NCBI GenBank assembly: GCA_030607895.1
Contig: JAUWJC010000275.1
Coordinates: 1-6,087 of the forward strand
DNA: 6,087 bases
Reading direction: 5' to 3'
Source: Pirellulales bacterium
GTDB lineage: Bacteria; Planctomycetota; Planctomycetia; Pirellulales; Thermoguttaceae
Each line of letters starts with the position of its first letter. Positions within the stretch are counted from its first letter, which is position 1. The notes under the pieces are model-generated. The model was not told where the DNA came from, searched no databases, and saw nothing but the letters and a program-made list of their open reading frames with translations. Position numbers and translations under genes: made by a program. Of the stretch, positions 1 to 5,950 are shown in pieces.

Positions 1-184
1 CCGGGATTATTCACAAATGTCACCGGACTTTGAGTAATTGCTTGTTTGCCAACGACTTAGACACTGCCCCCTCATTGGCACTATGTAATGGGTGGCACGT
101 CCCTGAGCGCAGCGAAGGGCGTGGTATACACAGAACACGCCCTTCGCTGCGCTCAGGGACGTGCCACACGATGAATAATCCGGG
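1..184. mobile_element. MITE-like non-coding element with terminal inverted repeats
   Basis: The first 13 bases (CCGGGATTATTCA) are the inverse complement of bases 172-184 (TGAATAATCCGGG) at 12 of 13 positions. Between them lie a long perfect hairpin (92-167) and about 75 bases of AT-richer sequence with no reading frame. Terminal inverted repeats, small size, no coding capacity and internal palindromy are the usual marks of a miniature inverted-repeat transposable element, or of a transposon remnant moved by a transposase elsewhere in the genome. The window starts exactly at the left end, so a target-site duplication cannot be checked; the right flank reads CTAGTA. The family is not identified. 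It could instead be a REP/BIME-type intergenic repeat. Confidence 0.5.
92..167. repeat. perfect 32-bp inverted repeat, 12-nt loop
   Basis: Bases 92-123 (beginning GTGGCACGTCCCTGAGCGC) are exactly complementary to bases 136-167, separated by the loop GTATACACAGAA (124-135). The pairing breaks at 91/168. RNA from either strand would form a very stable hairpin. There is no U-tract after either arm, so it is not a classical intrinsic terminator, although it could still block read-through towards the gene at 221. Each arm also contains a smaller self-complementary core (CCCT...AGGG), as REP-type elements often do. Confidence 0.9.
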
Positions 185-220
185 CTAGTACCGCCACGAG
201 CCCTGACAGGATAACAAGCC

Positions 221-1264
221 GTGAGTTCTCGATATCGCGTACTCGCCGCCTTTGCCCATGAAGAACCCGACCGCGTGCCTGCCTGGTGCGGCTCTTCGGA
301 AGAGTTTTGGGCAAAGGCCAGGCAGCAGTTGGATTTGGACGACGAGGGCCTGCGGGTCCGTTTTGGCGACGACTTCCGCCGCGTGTTCGGTTGCTATGTG
401 GGGCCGCAGCCGGAGCTATCGCCGGGAGCCACTTACCAAACCGTGTTCGGCGTCGAGCGGACCGGCTTGGGCTACGGGCAGCCGTTGTCGCACCCGCTGG
501 CCAACGCCACGCTTGGTGAAATCCACGACTACGCCTGGCCCCAGCCCGACTGGATCGACGTTTCGCGGATCCGCGCGGAAGCCGAAGCATACGGAGGGGA
601 ATACGCCATTCTTGGAGGCGATTGGTCGCCCTTTTGGCACGACCTGATCGACTTGCTGGGCATGGAAAACATGTACCTCAAGATGTACGACGAGCCCGAA
701 CTGGTCGACGCGGTGCTTGGGCACATGCTCGACTATTACGCGGCGGTCAGCCGGAAGATTTTCGACGCGGCCGGCGGGGCGATCGACGTTTTCTTCATCG
801 GCAACGATTTCGGCAGCCAGCGCGGGCCGCTGTTGGGAGAGGAGATGTTCCGCCGCTTCATGCTACCCCACTTGCAGCGGCTCATCCGACTGGGCCACGA
901 CTACGGCCTGAAAGTGATGCTGCACTGCTGCGGCGGCGTTGCCGAGTTGATTCCCGCGATGATAGAAGTCCACCTGGACGGGCTGCACGCCGTTCAGCCC
1001 TCCTGCCGCGGCATGGACCTGGCCCGATTGAAGGCCGATTTCGGCGGCCGACTTCTCTTCAACGGCGCCGTCGACTCGCATCACCTGCTCATCGAAGGCA
1101 CGCCGGAGTCGGTGCGGGAAGGGACGCGGCAGGTCCTCGACATAATGAAACCCGGCGGTGGTTACGTGGCCGGCGCCAGCCACGATTCGATTCTCGAAGA
1201 AACCCCGCTGGAAAACGTGCTTGCCATGTTCGACGCCATCAGGGAGTTCGGGCTGTACAGTTAG
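221..1264 (+). CDS. URO-D superfamily protein (methylcobamide methyltransferase-like)
   Basis: A 347-residue cytoplasmic protein with no signal peptide or membrane segment. It has the outline of the uroporphyrinogen decarboxylase / MtaA-MtbA methyltransferase superfamily, a TIM barrel of about 340-350 residues: N-terminal RVLAAFAHEEPDRVP (6-20), the barrel strand DVFFIGNDFGSQ (189-200), the metal-site-like LHCCGG (234-239), and the C-terminal GGGYVAGASH...ETPLENVLAMFDA (312-339). The HemE signature of true uroporphyrinogen decarboxylases (the MRQAGRY-like motif) is absent, so haem synthesis is unlikely. H235 and C237 fit the His-X-Cys half of the zinc site of corrinoid methyltransferases, which activates a thiol acceptor. 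The usual C-terminal cysteine is replaced around A317-S320. The start is GTG at 221, with only a weak AGG at 208-210. The gene stands alone, converging on the large minus-strand gene 19 bases downstream. Substrate unknown; the superfamily call is firm, methyl transfer is inference. Confidence 0.88.
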   Translation: MSSRYRVLAAFAHEEPDRVPAWCGSSEEFWAKARQQLDLDDEGLRVRFGDDFRRVFGCYVGPQPELSPGATYQTVFGVERTGLGYGQPLSHPLANATLGEIHDYAWPQPDWIDVSRIRAEAEAYGGEYAILGGDWSPFWHDLIDLLGMENMYLKMYDEPELVDAVLGHMLDYYAAVSRKIFDAAGGAIDVFFIGNDFGSQRGPLLGEEMFRRFMLPHLQRLIRLGHDYGLKVMLHCCGGVAELIPAMIEVHLDGLHAVQPSCRGMDLARLKADFGGRLLFNGAVDSHHLLIEGTPESVREGTRQVLDIMKPGGGYVAGASHDSILEETPLENVLAMFDAIREFGLYS

Positions 1265-1283
1265 CGCGTGTTGGCAGCGTGCC

Positions 1284-4200
1284 TCAGAAGCGCATTTTCT
1301 CGGGCAGCAGGTTCTTTACACGATCGAGGATGCCGATGGCGTTCTTGTGTTGCTTGGGCGGCTCGGCAACCGGGCGCGGATGCTTGGACCTTTCGGCCAC
1401 TGCTGGTTCCAACGGCACGTTTTCCTCCAGGAAGCGTGGCCAGTAGCTCTCCAGCAGGCGGATGCAATCGACCAGTTGCCCGCTGCGAAGTTGATGATCG
1501 GCCACGGTGATCAGCTTGGAAAGCTCCCGCAGTTCCTTCTCGTTGAACCTCAGATCGAACAGTTGCACGTCGTCGATCCAGACTTCACCCGGCCCCATCA
1601 GGTCGAAGCGGACCTGCAATTGCGAAAGTCCTTCCAGCGGCAGGTCGTCGACTTGGAAGACATACGGCGTCCATTGGGTGGCCAGCGGCACACCTGCCGC
1701 GTTGGCTCCCACTGCGTTGGCTCCCACTGGGGCAAAACGATAGTACGGCCGGCCGTTGAGCTGCCCTTCCAAGGCCAATCGCAACGGGGGTTGCCTGGCG
1801 GCGTCGGCCACGCGGAGCCACACCCACATCGACAACCTGCCCGTAGCGGGCGACTCGAACGGGTCGCTCACCAGGCTGCCGATCGGCCCGTTGCTGGCCA
1901 GTATTGCCGATTGCCTGTCGCCGTCATTCGTTGCCGGATCAAGCCGGACGGTGACGTCGGGCTGATTTGGCGTGGCCCAGCCGGGAATTCCCCCTTTGGC
2001 ATCCGCGCGGAGTTCAAAGCTCGGATTCCTCAACGCATTCAGCGGCGACGGCTTGCGAAGCGCCGCCGCCCGGGCGCCCAAGTCCCGAATTCGCGCATCC
2101 AGCCGCGTACGGACTTCCTCGGCCAGGAACACTTGCGGCCTTGAAAGACGCACGTCCGGTGACGATAGCCAAACAGCGGCCAAATCGTACGGCTTCAACT
2201 CGATGCTCCAGTAGGTGCCCGCCGAGTCGTGTTTGAGCGGCGCCACGCGCCTCGAGCCGGTCAACTCCGTCAGGCGACAGCCGGCCGCACCTTCCACGTA
2301 TACCCGGGCAGTCGCGGCAAACGGGGCGTCGTTGACCACGTAGATATACGTGCGGTTGTCGTGGGTGGCGTAGCGGATCGTCACCGGCTGCATTCGGGCC
2401 GAACCCCGCGGAGCGGAAACCCGCTTGAACCGCACGGCCGGTAGCCGGCGATACACGGCCACCACTTCGGCAATCGAGTCCTCCTGACCCATCGGCAGCA
2501 GCCAACCGCCGTCGAACATCACCTGCGCGTCGAGTGCGGCCAGGTTGTGGACGAACCGGCGACGGTTCTGACTGCCCGAAGGCATCGCGTGCGCTACCAG
2601 CCAGGTATAGCTCGGCCGAAACGGGCGCTTGCGATCGAACGAGGCCACGTGGACTTCCAGCGGCTGATGGAAGAACAAGCTACCCGGCCGAGACGAACCT
2701 TCAAAGGCGCGGTCCAGGTCGGGCATCTGCTTGATTTCCAGGTCGACGGCCCGGGCCGAGAACGATGTTTGTGGAGCGATTCGTTCCGGGCGGAGCAGGA
2801 TGGGCCCGTCCTGGTCGCGATACTTGGCCGCGTCGATCCCCACCTGCAACAGCGCTTCGGCCATCGTCATTTTCCGCGGCAGCGTGGGCCTTAGCTTCTG
2901 CTCCAATTCGCGGCCGGCAAGCATGTTCGCTCCCGCCAGATACAAACGCCCTTCCGGTCGAATTGCCGGCAACTCGCTCTCGACGCGCCGGTAGAAACGG
3001 TTCAACTGCTCGGCTCGCCACTGCAACCATCGCCGGCGATTCTGATGCCCGGCAAGGAACTTCGCACGCTCGGCAACGCGTTCCGGTCCGGAGCCGGGTA
3101 ACCGCCAGCCGGTATCGCGCCCCAGCCGGGCGATTGTGGCGTCGTCCATGCCCCACTCGGGGCCGGGTAGTTGCGCGTATCCCCGCCCGGAAAGCTGTAT
3201 CGCCAACCCGGCAAACGATCGGTGATGCCCATACGCCCCGACCAACTCCCGGACTACCGCCAGCATGGCGTCCTGCACGCGAGGGTCGAGCACATTGTAG
3301 TACGGCGCCAGTCCACGCTCGGCCGGATACCGCTCGGACCAACCGTGCCCATCGGGTCCCACCCACTCGATCCCTTGGCTCTGGGGAGCACCCTGCCGCA
3401 GGATCGCCTCCAACTCCGGCAACGGCGCGGCAAACTCCAACGCCGGAATCAACTGCAATTGCTCCCGATCGAACAGCCTGAACAGCATCTCCAGCACGTC
3501 CTTGCGAACCGGGTCCTGACCGGTGTCGAAGAACACGCCCGTGTCGTAGCGAGGTGTTGGCTGGAGAATCGAACTCGGATATATCGTGCTGCCGTCGGCC
3601 AGAACCGATATCATCAGCCCACCCAGACCGACGTAATTGAGATATTCCACCAGCCGGGTGCCGCCCTGGTGGAAAGTCATCCAGTCGTCGAGGCTGCGGT
3701 TGCTCCACTTGTCGAGCGACTGGCCGGCACAGAAACACTCGGGAAACAGGGGCCGATCGAGATAGGCGGCCAGTAGTCGCTCGGGCCGCTGCTGCCCAGC
3801 GGAAAAGGCCCGCGGCAGGCGATCTCCCCCGACCAACACGCGGATCTTGCCGTAGGCAGCCGGTGTCTCCTTGCGGCGGTTGGTGATCAACACCATGGGA
3901 GCCTTGGTCCGCGGCCAGAATATTAGGCGGTGCCGCATCCATCGCGGCGGGCGCCCCTCCTGCTGGTCGGCTACCTCGTCGGCCCGATCAACCCCGGAAT
4001 CCAATCCGATCGGCATCAATGCCCCGGCCGCATTGGGTTCCAATATGCTGATACCCAACGTTTGCGACACGTCGCTGGGGTAATCGACCTCGAGCACGTG
4101 CGGCACCCCCGGCTTCTCGACCGGCAGGGTGTAGGCCTCCCAACTCACGTCGTCGCTGTTGCCACTGGGGGCCAGAAGGACCAGTTGGCCCAGGGGGTGT

Positions 4201-5261
4201 TGCCACGTCCGTGAGTTCCCGTTGCCAAGCGGGCCTTTCCACATCCGCTGAAGCCGCGGCAGTTGCGGCAACTTGGCCAGCCGCGCCCACCATTTCGGAT
4301 TGGCCGGATCGATCTCCACCACCCGGCGTAACTCAACCTCGCCCTTTCGGTCGGTAGCCGGCGATTTGGGACCGAGCACCAGCAACTGAATTTTTCGCCG
4401 GGCGACCGGCTTCTGGTTCCAGCCCAACGGCAAGCGGTGGCCTTGCGGCAAGAGCAACCCTCTGGGCTCCTCGGCCGTGATTACCAGATCGTATACACCC
4501 TCCTCGTCAGGCAGCGGCACTTCCAACGGCAACACAACCATCTCGCCGGCTACCACCGACTCGCGCTGCGACCACAGCCGGCGGGAAGTTCGGCCTGCGA
4601 CCAGCTCCACGTCGATTTGGACCTTTGCACCAGCGGACACGGGCAGCAAGTGCGGCTGGACATCCAGTTTCAGGAGTTGGCCGGGGGAGAATACCAACGA
4701 CTTATCCGCCAGCTTCACACGCAACTTGTCGCCCGGAGTGCGACGCACCAAGAGTTGGTTCCCGAGATCGTCTAACTTGGTGTTGGAAAAGCTGCCCAAG
4801 AGGTCCGCTAGCGGTACTTCGGTTCGGACGGGCGACTGCCCGTCGACCGCCAATTCCACCAGCAGCTTGGCATCGGCGGGTGCGTCGATCAGCAAGTCGA
4901 CCCCGTCGTAGGCACGGAGACTCCGTTGGCGAATCACCAGCCGGTTGCCCGGCCCGGCCTGGTTGGCTTCCAGCCACATGGATCCCGGCTCGTCGGCCTC
5001 GATACCCAACGGGCGCGGCTCGGCAAGGATACCTTCGCTCAGCCAGATTGCTCCCTGGCACATCCGTTCCTCGCCGCCGCCCCAGGCAACCCGAACCCGC
5101 ATTGCCCGAACCGGCTTTGACTCTCGCGCAACGGCCTCCTGGCTGCTGACGAGCGTTGCCGCCAGCATTGCGAGCGCGAACGGAAAGCCGCGGCATACCA
5201 CGCCATGCTTGCGGTATGCACACTGCCCCCGCGACAGACTCGGACGTCCATGTCCGATCAT
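1284..5261 (-). CDS. large secreted glycosyl-hydrolase-like multidomain protein
   Basis: A 1325-residue exported protein. A basic N-terminus (R6, R11, R17, K18) leads into a hydrophobic stretch (26-38) and a cleavage-like A-V-A at 43-45. Residues 50-300 are beta-rich; 380-478 look like a jelly roll (PHVLEVDYPSDVSQTLGISI). Residues about 525-945 resemble a GH10-like/GHL10 TIM barrel, with the helix-strand segment YYNVLDPRVQDAMLAVVREL (654-673) and then FAGLAIQLSGRGY (683-695). Residues 957-1033 form the beta-sandwich that commonly follows such barrels. Residues 1077-1236 look like a carbohydrate-binding module (NPSFEL...PGW...VWIDDVQLFD). A helical tail rich in R/K/P ends in NLLPEKMRF. Expected role: binding or cleaving polysaccharide outside the cytoplasm. 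No acidic pair is obvious at the strand holding IQLSG, so catalysis is uncertain. The start at 5261 lacks a good ribosome binding site; GTG at 5201 (V21) would give a compact 25-residue signal peptide instead. Codon use is uniform and no frameshift is seen. Confidence 0.88.
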   Translation of the reverse strand: MIGHGRPSLSRGQCAYRKHGVVCRGFPFALAMLAATLVSSQEAVARESKPVRAMRVRVAWGGGEERMCQGAIWLSEGILAEPRPLGIEADEPGSMWLEANQAGPGNRLVIRQRSLRAYDGVDLLIDAPADAKLLVELAVDGQSPVRTEVPLADLLGSFSNTKLDDLGNQLLVRRTPGDKLRVKLADKSLVFSPGQLLKLDVQPHLLPVSAGAKVQIDVELVAGRTSRRLWSQRESVVAGEMVVLPLEVPLPDEEGVYDLVITAEEPRGLLLPQGHRLPLGWNQKPVARRKIQLLVLGPKSPATDRKGEVELRRVVEIDPANPKWWARLAKLPQLPRLQRMWKGPLGNGNSRTWQHPLGQLVLLAPSGNSDDVSWEAYTLPVEKPGVPHVLEVDYPSDVSQTLGISILEPNAAGALMPIGLDSGVDRADEVADQQEGRPPRWMRHRLIFWPRTKAPMVLITNRRKETPAAYGKIRVLVGGDRLPRAFSAGQQRPERLLAAYLDRPLFPECFCAGQSLDKWSNRSLDDWMTFHQGGTRLVEYLNYVGLGGLMISVLADGSTIYPSSILQPTPRYDTGVFFDTGQDPVRKDVLEMLFRLFDREQLQLIPALEFAAPLPELEAILRQGAPQSQGIEWVGPDGHGWSERYPAERGLAPYYNVLDPRVQDAMLAVVRELVGAYGHHRSFAGLAIQLSGRGYAQLPGPEWGMDDATIARLGRDTGWRLPGSGPERVAERAKFLAGHQNRRRWLQWRAEQLNRFYRRVESELPAIRPEGRLYLAGANMLAGRELEQKLRPTLPRKMTMAEALLQVGIDAAKYRDQDGPILLRPERIAPQTSFSARAVDLEIKQMPDLDRAFEGSSRPGSLFFHQPLEVHVASFDRKRPFRPSYTWLVAHAMPSGSQNRRRFVHNLAALDAQVMFDGGWLLPMGQEDSIAEVVAVYRRLPAVRFKRVSAPRGSARMQPVTIRYATHDNRTYIYVVNDAPFAATARVYVEGAAGCRLTELTGSRRVAPLKHDSAGTYWSIELKPYDLAAVWLSSPDVRLSRPQVFLAEEVRTRLDARIRDLGARAAALRKPSPLNALRNPSFELRADAKGGIPGWATPNQPDVTVRLDPATNDGDRQSAILASNGPIGSLVSDPFESPATGRLSMWVWLRVADAARQPPLRLALEGQLNGRPYYRFAPVGANAVGANAAGVPLATQWTPYVFQVDDLPLEGLSQLQVRFDLMGPGEVWIDDVQLFDLRFNEKELRELSKLITVADHQLRSGQLVDCIRLLESYWPRFLEENVPLEPAVAERSKHPRPVAEPPKQHKNAIGILDRVKNLLPEKMRF
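1699..1728 (-). repeat. 15-bp tandem duplication inside the large gene
   Basis: The unit GCGTTGGCTCCCACT occurs twice without a gap (1699-1713 and 1714-1728). In the large protein this gives the repeated peptide VGANAVGANA (residues 1179-1188), probably a loop of the C-terminal binding-module-like domain. It is in frame, so the protein is not disrupted. The two copies are identical, which suggests a recent slippage event. Confidence 0.9.
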
Positions 5262-5315
5262 CGTCGATCCAACCGGTAGAAGAGGAGACCGCCATATTAG
5301 ACGGCAGGGTGGCGG

Positions 5316-5321
5316 ATTATA
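5316..5321 (-). promoter_or_regulatory. candidate -10 element (TATAAT) for the large gene
   Basis: The minus strand reads GGCTATAATCC here, a perfect sigma-70-type -10 hexamer about 55 bases before the ATG at 5261. It would give a leader of roughly 45-50 bases. No good -35 hexamer is present at 16-18 bp spacing (the minus strand there reads AGGTTA or close to it), so the call rests on one hexamer plus a sensible position. Confidence 0.35.
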
Positions 5322-5345
5322 GCCACAAACCGCCGGAATAACCTA

Positions 5346-5366
5346 CCCCGAATTCGGAAGTCGGGG
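5346..5366. repeat. short palindrome/hairpin next to the purine tract
   Basis: CCCCGA (5346-5351) can pair with TCGGGG (5361-5366) across a 9-nt loop; alternatively CCGAATTCGG (5348-5357) is itself a perfect 10-bp palindrome. It directly abuts the purine run that starts at 5363 and lies just upstream of the candidate promoter of the large gene. It could be an operator or simply the edge of the repeat element; nothing decides between these. Confidence 0.45.
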
Positions 5367-5409
5367 GAAAAGGGAAGGGAAAAGGGGAAAGAGGGGGAAA
5401 AGGGGAAAA
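5363..5409 (+). repeat. 47-nt homopurine tract with mirror symmetry and G-quadruplex pattern
   Basis: Every base from 5363 to 5409 is A or G. Bases 5364-5387 form a perfect mirror repeat (GGGG AAAA GGG AA GGG AAAA GGGG, identical read backwards), the arrangement that favours intramolecular triplex (H-DNA). The tract also has six runs of three or more G separated by 2-5 bases, which fits a G-quadruplex on the + strand. These are sequence potentials, not demonstrated structures. Confidence 0.85.
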
Positions 5410-5522
5410 CGGCGGAGCAAATTGCAACGGGCGTTGGAATAGCTTTGGAACAATGGTCGTTTTTTTGAGGGAACCAAAAATTGGCCGCCAACGTTTTCCC
5501 CTTTTCCCCCTCTTTCCCCTTT
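5381..5522. repeat. perfect 31-bp inverted repeat with 80-nt loop
   Basis: Bases 5381-5411 are exactly complementary to 5492-5522. The symmetry continues imperfectly inwards: GCGG at 5412-5415 can pair within CCGCC at 5485-5489, and there are further matches around the CAAATT and AATTGG blocks. It also continues outwards into the remaining purine and pyrimidine runs. A transcript from either strand would fold into a long hairpin. It lies between the stop of the 97-residue gene and the start of the large gene, so it could separate their transcription, although neither orientation has a clean terminator T-tract. Confidence 0.9.
5430..5500 (+). repeat. repeat copy 1 of a diverged inverted pair
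   Basis: This 71-base segment matches the reverse complement of 5883-5950 at 62 of 68 aligned bases, with one 3-base gap. Shared blocks include GGCGTTGGAATAGC, TTTTTGAGGGAACCAA and CCAACGTTTTCCC. Weaker similarity reaches back to about 5419. It forms the loop and the start of the right arm of the 31-bp inverted repeat, so the whole block appears to be one palindromic repeat element whose half is found again beyond the neighbouring small gene. Confidence 0.9.
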
Positions 5523-5536
5523 CCCCTCCCTTCTTC
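5494..5536 (+). repeat. 43-nt homopyrimidine tract
   Basis: Every base from 5494 to 5536 is C or T, in runs such as CCCCTTTTCCCCCTCTTTCCCC. It is the complementary partner of the purine tract at 5363-5409. On the minus strand it offers at least four G-runs with short A-rich linkers, another G-quadruplex pattern. It begins 20 bases beyond the stop codon of the 97-residue gene, so it would lie in that gene's 3' untranslated region as a purine-rich RNA. Confidence 0.85.
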
Positions 5537-5555
5537 GCCACTGGCCCTGTCTCGC

Positions 5556-5849
5556 TCAAGTGCCGGTGGTCACGCCCAAGAGATCGGCGTTGATCTTAGC
5601 AATGATGTTGGCGGCTTGGGATTCGACGCGCACGACCCGAACACCGACTCCAGCCCCTTCCACTTGCGAAATGGCCGAAGTGGCGGCATCGTGTAGCGAA
5701 GGCGACGCCCGATCAAACTCCAGGAAGGCGACGCCATCACGCATGTTCAACTCGATACCGCCCCCAGTCGCTGCATACAACGCATCGGCCAATTGCGGTG
5801 TAATCTCGGAAACGCCCGACAGGATCAAAGTGAATCGATAGTCATTCAT
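5556..5849 (-). CDS. small alpha/beta protein of unknown function
   Basis: A 97-residue acidic, soluble protein beginning MNDYRFTLILSGV. Its predicted order is strand (YRFTLILSG, 4-12), helix (TPQLADALYAAT, 17-28), two strands (IELNMRDG and VAFLEFDR), helix (SLHDAATSAISQVEGA, 51-66), strand (VRVVRVE, 70-76) and a short helix (AANIIAKINADLLG, 79-92): a beta-alpha-beta-beta-alpha-beta, ferredoxin-like plan. It resembles the N-terminal half of small bacterial proteins in which such a domain precedes a helix-turn-helix; here only one helix follows before the stop, so a DNA-binding half may be missing. That comparison is from memory and uncertain. ATG at 5849 is chosen because GAGGAAG lies just before it (5852-5858). 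A GTG at 5927 would add 26 residues, but that extension falls in the repeat at 5883-5950. It reads towards the large gene 294 bases away. Function not assigned. Confidence 0.7.
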   Translation of the reverse strand: MNDYRFTLILSGVSEITPQLADALYAATGGGIELNMRDGVAFLEFDRASPSLHDAATSAISQVEGAGVGVRVVRVESQAANIIAKINADLLGVTTGT

Positions 5850-5851
5850 CA

Positions 5852-5858
5852 CTTCCTC
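5852..5858 (-). promoter_or_regulatory. ribosome binding site deciding the start at 5849
   Basis: The minus strand reads GAGGAAG, then TG, then the ATG at 5849. This is the only good Shine-Dalgarno-like sequence before any gene in the window, and it supports ATG 5849 over the upstream in-frame GTG at 5927. Confidence 0.6.
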
Positions 5859-5882
5859 GCTGTGTGTTTCTAATGAGGAAAC

Positions 5883-5950
5883 GGGAAAACGTTGGCCAAT
5901 TGTTGGTTCCCTCAAAAACACGACCACTGATCCGAGGCTATTCCAACGCC
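5883..5950 (-). repeat. repeat copy 2, inverted relative to copy 1
   Basis: This 68-base segment is the reverse-complement copy of 5430-5500 (six substitutions, one 3-base gap). It sits immediately upstream of the small gene, ending about 24 bases before the ribosome binding site, and may contribute its leader or promoter region. Unlike copy 1 it is not continued by a long pyrimidine tract: the homologous continuation reads GTTTCCTC and then diverges. Weaker similarity to copy 1 continues to about 5966 through AAATTTGG. Confidence 0.9.

Larger units (their letters stand above)
5262..5555. other. non-coding, repeat-rich intergenic region
   Basis: This 294-base gap lies between two minus-strand genes, the 97-residue gene upstream and the large secreted-protein gene downstream. 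It contains a possible promoter, a small palindrome (CCGAATTCGG, 5348-5357), a purine tract, a pyrimidine tract and a long inverted repeat, each listed separately. Reading frames across it give only low-complexity Lys/Arg/Gly- or Pro/Phe-rich peptides made by the tracts, so I see no conventional gene here. The long structured stretch makes it doubtful that the two flanking genes are one operon. Confidence 0.75.

Noticed and set aside
122..130. TGGTATACA in the hairpin loop as an extended -10 promoter for the gene at 221
   Set aside because: It is a poor match to TATAAT, lies within the long hairpin with part of it in the stem, and has no -35 partner; an RNA starting there would begin with the right hairpin arm.
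1265..1283. GGCA-GCG-TGCC (1273-1283) as a bidirectional terminator between the convergent genes
   Set aside because: A 4-bp stem with a 3-nt loop and no T-tract on either side is too weak to call.
622..1446. 274-codon plus-strand open frame inside the URO-D-like gene
   Set aside because: It is Arg-rich and in a different phase of a clearly coding region; the URO-D frame carries the conserved motifs.
1158..2144. 328-codon plus-strand open frame overlapping the URO-D gene end and the large gene
   Set aside because: It runs antisense to well-supported protein sequence in the large gene, shows no recognisable domain, and has the biased composition of a shadow frame.
2701..3942. 413-codon minus-strand open frame within the large gene region
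   Set aside because: It overlaps the 1325-residue gene on the same strand in another phase. Its product is Arg/Gly/Ala-rich without domain motifs, typical of a GC-rich shadow frame.
5363..5536. Regular short GGGGAAAA-type repeats considered as a CRISPR array or tandem repeat array
   Set aside because: Units are 7-9 bases with no spacers and irregular length, and the second tract is the inverse of the first, so this is a palindrome of low-complexity tracts.
5297..5559. Minus-strand frames giving Lys/Arg/Gly repeats or Phe/Pro/Ser-rich peptides
   Set aside because: These peptides are simply translations of the purine and pyrimidine tracts and the palindrome; there is no plausible start signal.
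5850..5927. N-terminal extension of the small protein from GTG 5927
   Set aside because: The extension falls mostly in the repeat copy and has no ribosome binding site, whereas ATG 5849 has GAGGAAG directly upstream.
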